This document shows, piece after piece, positions 1-10,072 of a stretch of 64,000 nt of DNA (the stretch's first letter is position 1; the number at the start of each line of letters is the position of its first letter). The translations under genes and the position numbers were made by a program. Source of the DNA: Pseudoips prasinana (Eukaryota > Arthropoda > Insecta > Lepidoptera > Nolidae); assembly GCA_951640165.1 (NCBI GenBank), contig OX621252.1, positions 3,752,501-3,816,500 on the forward strand. Direction: 5' to 3'. A model generated the notes under the pieces. That model saw nothing but the letters and a program-made list of their open reading frames with translations, was not told where the DNA came from and made no database searches.

Positions 1-660
1 ACAGCAGTAAAAGAACTCCCAACGCTAATTTTCTCAATTCAAAAATAATTCCGCCAACATTTTTAAGAAAACACCAAAAGCGGTGCTAAACTGAAATCCA
101 GGGGTATTAAACCAAGTGTCGTTCACAAGCTGTTTTATGCGGCCTTTCAGAGGTCGTAAACCGTTGGAGCGGTCCGTCAGTGATTCCTGATGGACAATTT
201 GAGACTTTGTACTACTTTGAAGGGTACTAAGATCGGTTGAGGGCGGATTCCCATAGGACTTTATGGCCGTTATCAAGGTCGCCTGTACTAAGGATTTGTT
301 TTACAGTTTTGAGTTCGCGAAGACCTCATAAAGGAGATAGGATGACGTTGAATTTGTAAGATAAGGAATGTTGGTTAAATATCTTTATGTTCTTTGGAGG
401 ATGTAATGGAATGGCTGGCTTTTTCCTTATAGGTGTGTTTTATGTGTTGTTTAATGGGGTGTAGTTACACAGTTAGTTGAAGGTAATAATTACTTATCTA
501 TTAATTAGGAATTACCTACACGTGTAGGTAATTGTCGATGTTATTGTCCTTTATCATTCGTGTAAATAATTATTTTATACAATTTTCCGTAAACATACCT
601 ACCTACCTACTAGTAAAAAGTATCTATCTTATTCGTTTTTCTTTCGTTATACAAAGAAAA
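1..660. other. no gene recognised
   Basis: AT-rich DNA with only short ORFs of non-protein-like composition. A short (ACCT)n run lies near 597-610. I see no repeat family of this window here. Confidence 0.5.
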
Positions 661-1083
661 ACTCGTCTACTACCAGGCTATCATATATATACGTGCGTAG
701 CCTTCTAGCTGTCTGAATTCATAATTTTCTTAATGTATTTTATGCATTTTTTTCTCTTTTGCGTGCCAATAAAATTAGAAATACTCGTCTGTCAGATACC
801 AGGCTCTCAGACACATGTGGCAGTAGTTATTCTGATTCTAATGGAAAAGGTAGTAGTAGTAATTGGTTAGAACAATTGATGAATGCTAAATATGTTTTTT
901 TTGTATTTAACTCTATTTACAAGCTAAAGTGTCAAAAAGTTTCAAATTTGTTCATGATGCCCATATTGCCGCTACCCAACAGTTTATTCAATCATTGGTA
1001 ATTTCGGGGTTTGATTTATCGATATTTAATTTTATATAACAACGCATATTTTTAATCTCAAAAATGGGAAATCATAAATTTGA

Positions 1084-1154
1084 TCGTCCGGCGGGTCTCG
1101 AACCTGCACCATCTACCAATCCGGGGTAGGCGCTCTGCGTTAAGCTACGAACGA
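1084..1154 (-). other. tRNA-like sequence, probably a tRNA pseudogene or SINE head
   Basis: On the minus strand 71 bases fold as a near-complete cloverleaf. There is a 7-bp acceptor stem (TCGTTCG with CGGACGA, one G-T pair), a 4-bp D stem (GCTT with GAGC), a B-box-like GGTTCGAGACC, and a T stem with one mismatch. The anticodon arm is abnormal: the loop is 9 nt, or 7 nt with a 6-bp stem, and there is no clear U33. A working tRNA is therefore unlikely. The sequence on its 3' side does not match the other SINEs in the window. Confidence 0.55.
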
Positions 1155-1831
1155 TACACGCTATATTAACGCTTTGCATTGCGAATAATGCTATAAAATT
1201 CAAATTGTATATTTTTAAGTGTTTTTTGTTGTTTGGGGCGCTAGTATTAATTTAATCCAATTGTTACTCCACTATAAAAGACATATTTGATTATTTTTAA
1301 ACCTTTTTTTGGTGAAAGTAAAAGAAAGCGCGCCCCTCATCTGTAAGTCATACCAGGCGATCATACTGTAACAGAGGTACCGCCCGGTATTTTCATTTCG
1401 CGTCACAGGTGACTGTAACGGGTAATTGCCGGAATAACGTCGGGTTTATTGCGTGCCGTACTGACGGGGGCGATAGTGTTGGGCGTTCCGGGATCTTAGT
1501 TCCGGGACGGTAAGTGTGAATGGCCGTTGATAGGAAGTTTATGGATTGCGTTTACTTACTTAATGCTTACAAGTGTATGAGTAACACAAAAACAAGTAAC
1601 TAACTGTTGCGATTCAGTTATTTTAATTAAAAGTAATGTATGGAAATAACCTACAAAAGCTGTTTGCAAATAGTAGCTTATGAACGGCTTGATTCTCTCC
1701 ATCCTTACTTAGGTCCTCGAGTGTGGTCTATTCAGTTACAAACTTACAGCATGCTTCAAAATTTGCAAGATTAAAAACGATTTAGGCTGCTCAAACTCCC
1801 GCATGTCAACGACAACTCAATAAAGTGGAAA
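1155..1831. other. unannotated stretch with a GC-richer block
   Basis: No ORF of interest. About 1320-1515 is clearly GC-richer than its surroundings and holds one copy of the TACCAGGCGATCAT motif at 1351. It could be a conserved noncoding element or a promoter remnant. There is no direct evidence for either. Confidence 0.3.
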
Positions 1832-1988
1832 TATTATTTTTAAGACAAGCAAGATAAACGAGCACGTGGGTAACCTGATGGTCAGTGATAACCATTGCTC
1901 ATTCATATTTGCAACACCAGAGAAGCTGCAAATGCACTGCCCACCTTGAACAAAAGGAATAGGCTCGCTTATTGAAGGTTGCCATATT
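1832..1988 (-). repeat. LINE-2 3' end fragment
   Basis: This matches by eye the C-terminal/3'-UTR segment of the LINE-2 family, best preserved at 53241-53640: the ACCTGATGG, GCAACACCAGAG and AATAGGCTCGCTT landmarks occur in order. It is fused at about 1989 to a LINE-4 fragment. Confidence 0.6.
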
Positions 1989-2098
1989 ACCGCGATCGCC
2001 AACCCGTCTGCCAAGCGTGGCGATTATGGCATATCGCACAGGATGATTCTTGGGGGAGGCTTTTGTCCAGCAGCGGACTTCATACAGCTGTGTTATGA
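1989..2098 (+). repeat. LINE-4 3' end fragment
   Basis: Contains GCGATCGCCAACCCGTCTG, GGCGATTATGGCATAT and TTTGTCCAGCAGCGGAC in order. These landmarks recur at 31590-31745, 44783-45000 and 48981-49155. The end is the usual 3' terminus of a lepidopteran LINE. Confidence 0.55.
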
Positions 2099-2480
2099 TT
2101 TTTTATGTTATTTATCGCTCATCCCAGGACATGGGCTTTTGGAGAAAATAGATTAGATAAAAATTCACGTTCACTAGAGTTTTTGTTTAGGCTTTACCAC
2201 CAGTTTATAATGCTAAGTTACCCATATAAATAAGATCAGATAAGATAATATTTTCATTACACTTATAGAGTCCGCATTTTTTCCGTTAATGAAATATCCC
2301 GGAAAATCCCGTAGACAGGTACCCAGCCCTACAAAGGGTCGAGTGCCCGTCCACTTAGTGTTGAGACCTGTAGTACTCGTAAATAGCGACACACTTACAA
2401 GGGGTTAGCCAAACTAAGTTGACGCACTTGATTTAGTAATACATGTTGTAATTCGGTGTGATAACATACTTATATAAATT
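2099..2480. other. no feature recognised
   Basis: AT-rich sequence without a supported ORF, known repeat or structure. Confidence 0.4.
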
Positions 2481-2560
2481 AATAAATATCTTGGGGCAAC
2501 GAACACACTGCCATCTGATCCTAAGCTAGCAAATCCTACCTCTATACTACGGCACCCAGG
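2481..2560 (-). repeat. SINE-D 3' fragment
   Basis: Begins AATAAATATCTTGGG and continues with the TGCCATCTGATCC landmark of SINE-D (see 21205-21429). It is truncated next to the MITE at 2567. Confidence 0.6.
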
Positions 2561-2566
2561 CACATT

Positions 2567-2707
2567 GTACAGACGCCAGCAAACCAAGTTACCCCAATCT
2601 GTTAAATTTCCCCAGTTGAAAGAGAATCTTATGCTTTTGTGATAACGATGAAAATCTATAAAAGAAATTTGACAGATTGACGTAGCTGGATGTGCTAGCG
2701 TCTGTAC
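2567..2707. mobile_element. foldback MITE, copy 1
   Basis: A 141-bp element with long terminal inverted repeats of roughly 45 bp. The ends start GTACAGACGCCAGCA and finish TGCTAGCGTCTGTAC, and the arms include GACAGATT/AATCTGT. There is no coding capacity. Three more copies lie at 34071, 42890 and 60388. The superfamily is not clear because I see no reliable target duplication. Confidence 0.8.
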
Positions 2708-2712
2708 AAAAA

Positions 2713-2825
2713 AACATGTGCAAAGCTACTATTTACCTACCCGATAGGTTAGGTAAGAAGTAGGTAAGCTAATTGTAAATATAACTCTTGTATTATGCAC
2801 ACCATGATCGAGGAAAAATAATTAA
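2713..2825. repeat. duplicated flank shared with 21093-21204
   Basis: About 113 bp beginning AACATGTGCAAAG and containing ACTATTTACCTACCCGATAG recurs at 21093-21204. In both places it ends exactly where a minus-strand SINE-D begins. It is either part of a longer SINE-D subtype, a 3'-transduced flank, or an older segmental duplication. Confidence 0.7.
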
Positions 2826-2922
2826 AATAAATATCTTGCGAAAACGTTGCCATCTTATACCAAAACTAGGCAGACCCTGCACTATTGCAATCAGAAAACT
2901 GATAAACATACTTATATATTTA
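2826..2922 (-). repeat. SINE-D 3' half, interrupted by a Helitron
   Basis: SINE-D from AATAAATATCTTG to CTTATATATTTA. The Helitron at 2923 follows the final A directly. A possible remnant of the head of the same SINE lies at 3371-3433. Confidence 0.6.
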
Positions 2923-3161
2923 CTAGCGGCCCGGTACGTCCTTCGCTACGCTTTTAAGTATTAGAACAAATTGTTTGTATATGGGAGTATAGAAAGATGT
3001 TGATTTTACACATTTTCAAGACTTTTTTTAAATTTTCTCTACGTACAAACCTTCCCTGGATTTCCACGAATAATTCAAGACCAAAATTAGCCAAATCGGT
3101 TAAGGCGTTGTTGAGTTATAACATTACAACGAAAAGTGGCATTGATTTATATATTTATAGA
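2923..3161 (-). mobile_element. non-autonomous Helitron-like element (Hel-3 type)
   Basis: On the minus strand the element ends in CTAG after a GC-rich segment and starts near TCTATAAATATATAAATC. No RepHel coding sequence is present. The right edge is followed by C rather than the usual T, so that boundary is less certain. Confidence 0.5.
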
Positions 3162-3370
3162 CAAGCGAAATCAAAATATTAATAACCGACTTTATACTAC
3201 TTTCGGGTGGGATACGCTTTCAGTGTTTGTCATTTAAATTCTCTCAGTATTGGTTATCAATAAGTAAAGCTGAAGTCGGTTCTATGTTTTAAAAACGGTA
3301 ATCATTATTTTATTTCTTTTATATTATAGTTAAGTACGTACATATTAAAGATATATATGCCTAACACACA

Positions 3371-3433
3371 CATTGTCCTAGGATTAAAACCACGACCTCT
3401 GTTATGGCAGTCAGGGTCCCTAAGTAACCCAAC
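3371..3433 (-). repeat. SINE-D tRNA-like head remnant
   Basis: Diverged match to the head of SINE-D (ACCACGACCTCTG, GGCAGTCAGGGTC, CCAACAGGTCAG). B-box and A-box positions are recognisable. It may be the displaced head of the copy at 2826. Confidence 0.45.
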
Positions 3434-3529
3434 AGGTCAGTCAAACGAAATAACTTGGTTCAGGAACTATTATGTACCGTAGAAGTCGTTCTTTCGCTGG
3501 GTCTTCTCAGTTGGGGCGCATTGGATGTA

Positions 3530-3567
3530 GCATAGAATCTATTAAGTTTAACGCGGGGCACAGCTAG
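3530..3567 (+). mobile_element. Helitron 3' end fragment
   Basis: Ends AACGCGGGGCACAGCTAG, the terminal sequence of the Hel-1/Hel-2 Helitrons, but lacks the full GCGGGTAA hairpin. The 5' part is not recognisable. Confidence 0.5.
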
Positions 3568-3690
3568 TCCAAATATACATGTAGCTAGAAACAATTATGA
3601 ATACTTAACTACATTACTACAAACATATTATTCTGACTATTTACAAGCACTTTTTTTAAAGTCTACGTGAATAAAAACCACTTTTTTATT

Positions 3691-3954
3691 GGAACGAAGT
3701 TCCTTATCGCGCGTTGTGAAAGGGGGCTAGACGGAAAAAATTCTTACGAAAAGTTGTCACGACACTTTTTGCAGCTGTGCGGCGTGCGCATGTTTCTCTG
3801 TCTGTCTCTCTCTCTCTCTCTCTTATAGAATGAAAGCCAGATATTTTCATTTCTATTTAGCATTGAACAGTGTAGTGTCGCGACGATTATTTTTGTTGAG
3901 TGTATACAGGTTTTTTGTACATAATAAATAAATAATAAGAAATAACTTCGTTCC
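3691..3954. repeat. inverted-repeat-bounded element with (CT)n tract
   Basis: GGAACGAAGTT at 3691 is mirrored by AACTTCGTTCC at 3944. Between them are a GC-rich TATCGCGCGTTGTGAAAGG segment and a (CT)n run at about 3795-3823. I have the impression that this repeat is common in moth genomes, but I cannot verify that here. No ORF is supported. Confidence 0.45.
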
Positions 3955-4488
3955 ATCCGGGTGTCCCTTGACACCTCTCAAGTTTTATTTTATTTTATAT
4001 ATTAGTCCACTATAAAGCAAGTGTCACACTAATCCTAGCTACGGCTTATGAATATAAAGGTAAAAATAACCTACGAAGTACACCTTTACAATTGGCACTA
4101 TATTCGCCCAAAAAGCAAGGCCTACAAGCGAACACACAAACACTGCAACGCTAAGACGCATTGGCAGCCATCACACACCTGACAGATCCTCGGGACACAT
4201 CAATTTGTTCGCATGACGCGAGGAATGACAACGAGACTATTGAAAAAAGACGTTCCGAGCAATTTGTCGCCGACTCACGGACGCTTGAGTGACTACGGAA
4301 GGTTGCAAAGAGAGAAGACTGGAAGACTGCGGGATTTTAATCGGCTTCTATTTTTTTTTAATAGAAATCTACATTAGGCGTTTTGGGCATTTTTAAGATA
4401 GCATAAAACAAGTCATGACACTGTTACCGTTCTGACACTTCATATGTAAGTATGCACATATATTACGTATGAGTATCTAGCGACTGTG
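3955..4488. other. unannotated stretch
   Basis: 4070-4330 is of moderate GC and looks unlike the repeats, but it has no long ORF or convincing splice structure. It is a candidate for unique conserved sequence only. Confidence 0.3.
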
Positions 4489-4563
4489 ACGTTTGTCTAG
4501 TGGTAGCGTGTTCAAACGCAGATAGTGAGGTTATGGGTTCAAATCCCTATTCGCGTCGAAAGT
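4489..4563 (+). repeat. SINE-B tRNA-like head
   Basis: A-box-like GTCTAGTGGTAGCG and B-box GGTTCAAATCCC occur at tRNA spacing. This matches the head of the full SINE-B at 6186-6547 but ends soon after the tRNA part. A short inverted match (ACCGCTAGACCAATT) follows at about 4587. Confidence 0.65.
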
Positions 4564-4899
4564 GATCTTGGGATGTTTATTTTTACCGCTAGACCAATTA
4601 GGTAACGATTATAATACAGAGAATACTGACCAAATTATACTGTATATAAACAGGCCTGTGTCACTAGGTGCTTTCGTTGCGACCGTGCGAGTACCTATCT
4701 ATATCAAATAAGGACCAGTCCATCGCGATGCGTTTTACTTTAGCGAACCAAAATGAGGCAGCAAGATCTTGCAATGCATAATATGCGCTTGTGCTTCTGG
4801 TATTCTGGTACATAATAGTCCTCACGCGGGATTAAGGGAAATCAAATCAAAGACATACAGCGTCCGCGCAGTATTTATGTCAGTTAGTAGCTATTTTTG

Positions 4900-5007
4900 T
4901 CTTTACCTGCCTTTCGCGCCTCAGGTCGTGGGTTCGATTCCCACGCAGGACAGATATTTGTGTGCATGAAGCTGTCTGTTTATCCTGAGTCTGGGTGTAT
5001 TTATTTA
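4900..5007 (+). repeat. SINE-C, left part (split by Helitron)
   Basis: The tRNA-derived head with B-box GGTTCGATTCC and the CACAGATATTTGTGTGC-like leader of SINE-C is followed by GAGTCTGGGTGTAT and then stops at the Helitron at 5008. The SINE resumes at 5483. Confidence 0.75.
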
Positions 5008-5482
5008 CTAGCTGCTGCCCGCAACTTCGTACGTGGATCCTGTTGCTTATGCCCGCGACAACGGGATCATCAAAATCGAAGATGTGTAACGTCTAATAAC
5101 TAATTCTAAGAGCCCGGGTATGGGAAAACAACTGGATGTGCGATAGGATTCGAGACGTTCCAGATGTTTAATTTTTGGAAGTCAACACTATATTTTTGGT
5201 TTCGACATCGATTGTAGATCACGCCCCAAGTCTCCTTTTAAAAAATATTCAATGTACAGTTTTGACTTTCCTACGATTTTATTATATTAGTGCAAAATTT
5301 GAAGTTAATCCATGCAGTACTTTTTGAGTTTAGCCCGGACATACATACAGACAAACAGACAAAAATTCAAAAAACTATATTTTTGGTTTCGATGTCGATT
5401 GTAGATCACACCCCAAGTATCCTTTAAAAAAAATATACAATGTACAGTTTTGACTTTCCTACGATTTTATTATATGTATAGA
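5008..5482 (-). mobile_element. Hel-1 Helitron with internal duplication, inserted in SINE-C
   Basis: On the minus strand it starts TCTATACATATAATAAAATC and ends CTAG, inserted between A (5007) and T (5483), which is the A^T target expected of Helitrons. The 5' segment (GATTGTAGATCAC through CTACGATTTTATTATA) occurs twice, at about 5191-5290 and 5380-5482. The 475-bp copy is therefore either internally duplicated or one Helitron nested in another. Its 3' hairpin is degraded. Confidence 0.75.
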
Positions 5483-5590
5483 TATACTAAGTATTAATAT
5501 ACAAAAGAAAAGTATAACAGTTATCTGGTTTCCATGGTACAAGCCCTGCTTTGTTTGGGTGAATAATGCACCAGGACATTATTTATTACA
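5483..5590 (+). repeat. SINE-C, right part
   Basis: Continues the interrupted copy with ACAAAAGAAAAG, GTTATCTGGTTTCCATGG and the CCAGGACATTATTTATTA tail. Confidence 0.75.
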
Positions 5591-6185
5591 TTTGTCTTCA
5601 CGACGAGAATTTACTAAACAGAGCACTATCTAATCTTTACTCTTCGATATAACTTAACTCACAATCCCAAATGATTCAGAGAATAATTCACTCCACAACT
5701 AAATGAAAGCCCATTGCAGACCAAAGATATATAACTAACAGTTTCTGAGAAAAACACATTACCCATACACAACACGCCAGCTTTAATACAATGCTTAGTA
5801 ATAATTGTCGCAACAATTGAGCAAAGCGCCATCTATTGACTACTAATCAAACTTAATCCGCTTGAGCCTGCTAATCTAGTGTCTCCTGGACTAAGTGTAT
5901 GCTAGGGCTGTCCGTAGGCTATTTAGTCCATATTAATGTTTGAAGATGTTGTGGTCAGATTGCATTGGAGGGTCTTGTATTATTCGTGAGAATAGATTGA
6001 GGATCTGGTTGATACCTTAAGTCCACGTCTATGAGGTAAGTAGGATTTAAGCTAGCCTCATTAACTTAAGACAGGTTTAGGCGTGTTACAGTCGCAGTCG
6101 TCTTAAATAGATTAATATTCATTGGTACATCTATTTTGATAGAATTTCTGTCAGTGTATTTCAAGGTAATGGTAAGAATGATGAT
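5591..6185. other. no feature recognised
   Basis: Unique-looking AT-rich sequence. I see no supported ORF, RNA or repeat. Confidence 0.4.
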
Positions 6186-6547
6186 GTCCTCCCGACCGAA
6201 TTTCGGCCACGGCGGCCAGTCTTAATGGAGACTAGCCAATTGCGCAGGACATATTATAGTGCACAAATATGTGCGCAAACACAGGGGCACTTTCTATTCC
6301 ATCACTCCCATGATCCGATGGGACGACAAGCGACATGACCGGAAAGAGTTCAGATTAAGGACCGACGGCTTTACGTGCTCTCCGAGGCACGGGGGTGTAA
6401 TACCGCCAACTTCCAGACTTCGGGGTGATACTGAGAAATTTCTTTTTACTGAAAAATCCCAAAATCCCCTTTCGGCCCGACCCGGGATTTGAACCCAGGA
6501 TCCCATTATCTGCGGTTGAACACGCTACCGCTAGACCAACGAGACAG
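6186..6547 (-). repeat. SINE-B, full-length copy
   Basis: About 360 bp. The minus strand begins with a tRNA-like head (TTGGTCTAGCGGTAGCG A-box region, GGTTCAAATCCCGGG B-box). A long body follows with GAAGTCTGGAAGTTGGCGG, CCGTGCCTCGGAGAGCACG and TGATGGAATAGAAAGTGCCC. The head is the best preserved tRNA-derived promoter of the family here. Confidence 0.8.
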
Positions 6548-6656
6548 TGGTAAGAATATAGGACGTATGGCCATTTACACGAGTCTGGAGAAGAATGCAT
6601 TTTTTCCTACATCCTTTCCCTCGGAATGCGGCTTAAACTGGAACTTTAGCAATGGA

Positions 6657-6808
6657 TGCTACCACCAGCCCGTAAGTGATCGGCAATGTTAAGCAATTAG
6701 GCTCGCGGTCAGTCCATGGATGGGTGACCACCAAAGTGGTTTAATTTTTTAGCGTCTCCGTGCTTCGGAGGGCACGTTAAGCTGTCGGTCCCGGCTGTAG
6801 TCATTAGG
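6657..6808 (+). repeat. 5S-rRNA-derived SINE, 3'-truncated
   Basis: The head CCGTAAGTGATCGGCAATG, GTTAAGCAA and GGATGGGTGACCACC matches the 5S rRNA internal promoter (A box region and C box TGGATGGGTGACC). The body has GCGTCTCCGTGCTTCGGAGG and the CTGTCGGTCCCGG landmark. It stops where a LINE-2 tail begins. Confidence 0.8.
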
Positions 6809-6883
6809 CTCATGGACACCAACATCAGAAAAAGAACACCCAACATACTTTAAGAAAGGAATAGGCTCGCTTCTTGAACGTTA
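6809..6883 (-). repeat. LINE-2 tail, left part (split by transposon)
   Basis: GCTCATGGACACC through TTTAAGAAAGGAATAGGCTC belongs to LINE-2. The matching continuation begins at 7916, so the intervening 1032 bp is an insertion. Confidence 0.65.
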
Positions 6884-7915
6884 CTGTAACGTATGTACTG
6901 GCTGTTTGGCATAATGACATGGGACCTTTGCCTGTATTGTGCTACAAACTTATCTGGCCCGGTGGCCAAAAGTAGAACTAACGACGCCAGTTTGAAATGT
7001 CAATCCATGACATTCCTGCCATTGATTGTTTGTTGCGCGTATTTATTTTTCTTTTAGTGCTTTTTAATTGTGAAAAATGCCGAAAGCTTTAAAAATTGAT
7101 GCGAGGAACGTTATATTACAAGTATTGAATTATATGAAGGAAGAATAACGCCTTCAGGCACCAATTATACCCTTCAATAAGTTGTATGAATGCGTAGCTG
7201 CTGGTACAGGTTAGTGTTGTCAGCTTCTGAAAAAATACGAAACTCCCCCTCGCTCTTTAAATTAAAATACATATTTTAAAATATTCATTATTTAATTATT
7301 TTTTGCTATTTCCTTTGTAGGGGTCCGCGAGCGATTTGTAAGAAAACTTGTGAAAGAAAAAGAGCAAGCAGATGCAAAAATTTATTTATTCTGAAATCAT
7401 ATCATTGATTGCAGAAGCTTTTGATAAAATAACAGTCAATGAATGGCAAAAGCATTGCGATCATGTAAAAAAATATTGAAAATGTGTGGCGAAAAAGGGA
7501 TGGATACTTAGACGAGCCTTTCATCATTCATTTAGGAATTTAGGGAAAGTGAAAGCAGTGATTCCGATAATGATGATGATGTAATGACTTCTGAATTAAA
7601 CCATTCCGGTGACATGGAGTTATTATGTCACCGGAATCCGGAGATCCGTTGGAGAACACCCAGCATACATTTTATGTAAATGATCATAATTATTGTATAA
7701 AAATATAACGATTTGTAATGACAGTATTTGTTTGCTTTTTAGTGAAGTAACATTTACGTTACAATGTGCATATTATTTTTGCCCACTTTATTGCAAAAAA
7801 TAATTACTAGCAACACTAAATGCGATAACAGCGACGCTGCCAGCGGGTCAGATAAGTTTGCGGAACTGTACATGATTGACATGAATAAACGTCAGTGCGA
7901 TAATGTCCATAATAG
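6884..7915 (+). mobile_element. decayed IS630/Tc1-like DNA transposon inserted at TA
   Basis: The insertion interrupts a LINE-2 tail and is flanked by TTA on both sides (6881-6883 and 7916-7918), consistent with the TA duplication of the IS630-Tc1-mariner group. The ends (CTGTAACG and, inverted, CTATTATG) are only weakly similar. An inner inverted pair GGGACCTTTG (6926) / CAAAGGTCCC (about 8020) lies partly outside and was not used. It carries the pseudogene at 7077-7600. Confidence 0.5.
7077..7600 (+). pseudogene. IS630/Tc1-like transposase pseudogene with one intron, catalytic core deleted
   Basis: Exon 1 starts at ATG 7077 and reads MPKALKIDARNVILQVLNY, then an in-frame TAA, then APIIPFNKLYECVAAGTG. 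This resembles the N-terminal DNA-binding part of arthropod IS630-like transposases, where I expect 'IPL..V..R.AAATGVS..TV'. An intron with CAG|GTTAGT and TTTGTAG borders (7210-7320) joins it in frame to GVRERFVRKLVKEKEQADA. After a further stop, the C-terminal part appears: EIISLIAEAFDKITVNEW, a frameshift, then IENVWRKRDGYLDEPFII and an acidic Ser/Asp/Glu tail. The DDE core that should lie between these parts is missing, so no transposition activity is possible. The family is assigned from memory of the motifs; the exact clade is uncertain. Confidence 0.6.
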
Positions 7916-7967
7916 TTACCATGTCATACCGGATCGGAAATACCTCTGTATTTAATTGATTCCACTG
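7916..7967 (-). repeat. LINE-2 tail, right part
   Basis: TTACCATGTCATACCGG followed by GGAAATACCTC and TTAATTGATTCCAC continues the LINE-2 fragment that ends at 6883. Confidence 0.7.
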
Positions 7968-8189
7968 TGGATTATTAAATGAATACTTATTTATTTAACT
8001 TGATTGAAATTTATGTCAAAGGTCCCACTTACACAGAGTGGATTGAAACATAAAGACTTATTGATTTATTTTAACGTGTCTGAAATGTAAGTAAAACAGA
8101 TGGACTCACTTACAAAAGTTCAATAGATGGCGTTAATATCAAATAATTCAAGAACGTGATAAATAATAATGATGGAAAAATATTTTAAT

Positions 8190-8596
8190 TTCAGTTATGG
8201 ACAAGTCATTTGCCGTTGTAGCAGTAAGATTATGGAACGCCCTGCCAATTAATGTAAGAATGTAAGAAGTGTTTATATATTATTTATGTATTTTGTTATT
8301 TTAAAAATGTATATATTATGTAATGTTTATGTATGTATTTATGTTTATCATATATGTAGACATACCATGTATTTGGTATGCCCCTTTACACTATTATACA
8401 CATTTTTTTATCCATTACTTCATTTGTTACCCACCCACTTTTTAAAATTATTACGGCTCCTATCCATCCAAAGGTTGTCTGGAAGAAATCGCTTAATGCG
8501 ATAAGACCGCCCATTGTACTAGATTGTAATTTTTTTTTTGTCATACCTATTTATCCTGCTTGTGTGTACAATAAAGAATATTCTATTCTATTCCTT
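8190..8596 (+). repeat. LINE-3 3' end: last RT codons and 3' UTR
   Basis: A short open piece (about 8194-8267) translates to DKSFAVVAVRLWNALPINVR before a stop, the usual C-terminal motif of Jockey/CR1-type LINE ORF2 proteins. The 3' UTR contains the small palindromic segment GAAATCGCTTAATGCGATAAG (8486-8506 region), then GTGTACAATAAAGAAT, and ends with a TTCTATTCTATTCC repeat. The same 3' UTR recurs at 51563, 58555 and 59772. Confidence 0.7.
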
Positions 8597-9867
8597 TTCA
8601 TGAAAAATTGTGAGCATAATCTAGAATCTAGAATAGAAGAGTTTTTTGTGCATCAGCCATTTTAAACTTTCCACAGTGACCTATCAAAATATGTTGACAC
8701 CCCTGTTAGTATCGGAGCTGGGGTATTGTCTAGTTACAGTATCCAATTCCAAGCGCCAATCGCCTTTTGTTCAGATACTTGTGTATTGGTCTATTGATCT
8801 ATACGATGGCAGGACTAAAGGGGCCATTTTGGACTAGTCTAGATTAGACGGACAGGTATCCTGATAACAACAGATAGGTAATAAGTAACATTTTCCTAGT
8901 AAGTGTAGTTTAAAAGGTGGGATCAATGTTTGTTGATTAATATAGATTCTCACAAATAATTGGATTCAACAAGTATCTGATTATTTTCTACTTCTCGTAC
9001 AGGTTTCTGAATGGAGAGATATTGCAGCGCATTCTCTGGTAGATATTCCTTTGGGGGTGATTTCAACGATGGCCGTGTGTTAATAATGTTCCAGGATATT
9101 AATATATTTGTATATTTATCTAGATATTAGACCATATAAAAGAATGTATACTGTGCAGTTTGAATTATCACTTTACAGCAACTTAAATAAGCTAGCGAAG
9201 TAAGTACTATCATAAATTATAAGTTATTTATAAATTATTTCATATAAACCGCAGATCCAAATAATTTAAGATCCAAACATTAGTTATCTATATTATTACA
9301 AACATGGTATTCATAAGTCTACGTAAATAAAACGCTTTCTTAATTTTATCTTTACTTATATTTATACAAATATATATAAAATTATAACCATAAAACTATA
9401 CAAGGCGTATTTTATTAAAGTGACACAGCTATACAAACCGTAATTTAATGCCAATCAAAGTAAACCAATTTGTACCAACGTTTGGGAAGATCATCCAGTT
9501 TTCTATGTAGAAAAGTTGACTAGCAACCCACCTGAGGCTATTTAGTGTGGTGACCGCTAAAACGACGCTCGCCACACTATTAACAACCATTTATGAAGCT
9601 TGCAACATTTATGACACATAACCATTTATGAAAATACCCTCTAAACATTTAACCCGTGCCCGCCTTAAGTGCAGTGGGACATTTTTGGCAGTAAACCCAT
9701 TAGAAGGGTTGGTTACTGTGTGAACAGGTGTGGACTCCTTATACCCTTAATAAATAGGGGATGAAAGTGTGTTGGGATGTGGATTACTTTGTTTTTCCTA
9801 TATTTATAGACAATGGAAGTTACAAGTTGTGAAAGATATTAGTCATAGATAATAATTATTATTATAG
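8597..9867. other. no gene recognised
   Basis: AT-rich, with only short ORFs. The block at about 9655-9740 (GTGCCCGCCTTAAGTGCAGT) has a LINE-UTR look, but I cannot match it to another copy in the window. Confidence 0.35.
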
Positions 9868-10003
9868 CCTGGGATATTATTTACACACGGCCATCTGATC
9901 CCAAACTAAGCAGAGCATGTACCATGGAAACCAGATATAGCACTTTTTTGTAAATACATAGTTATATAGATAATTACACCCAGACTCAAGACAAACAAAC
10001 ACT
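9868..10003 (-). repeat. SINE-C, 3' half
   Basis: CCTGGGATATTATTTACACA, CCATCTGATCCCAAACTAAG and ACACCCAGACTCAAGACAAA in order. It lacks the tRNA-like head. Confidence 0.75.
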
Positions 10004-10072
10004 TCAAACTCAAGACTTTTCGAATGTATGTATTAGAAATTAATTATCTCCTACTTAAAGTGGTGTAGGAAA

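Noticed and set aside
4905..4960. Possible functional tRNA genes (also at 39433, 41780, 44481, 47809, 52496)
   Set aside because: A and B boxes are present, but each continues into a SINE body and the acceptor stems do not pair well; treated as SINE heads.
6657..6760. 5S rRNA gene
   Set aside because: Only the promoter-like half matches 5S; the rest is the shared SINE body, and several copies are dispersed singly.
6926..8030. GGGACCTTTG / CAAAGGTCCC as terminal repeats of the transposon relic
   Set aside because: The right member lies beyond the LINE-2 continuation at 7916, which must be outside the insertion.
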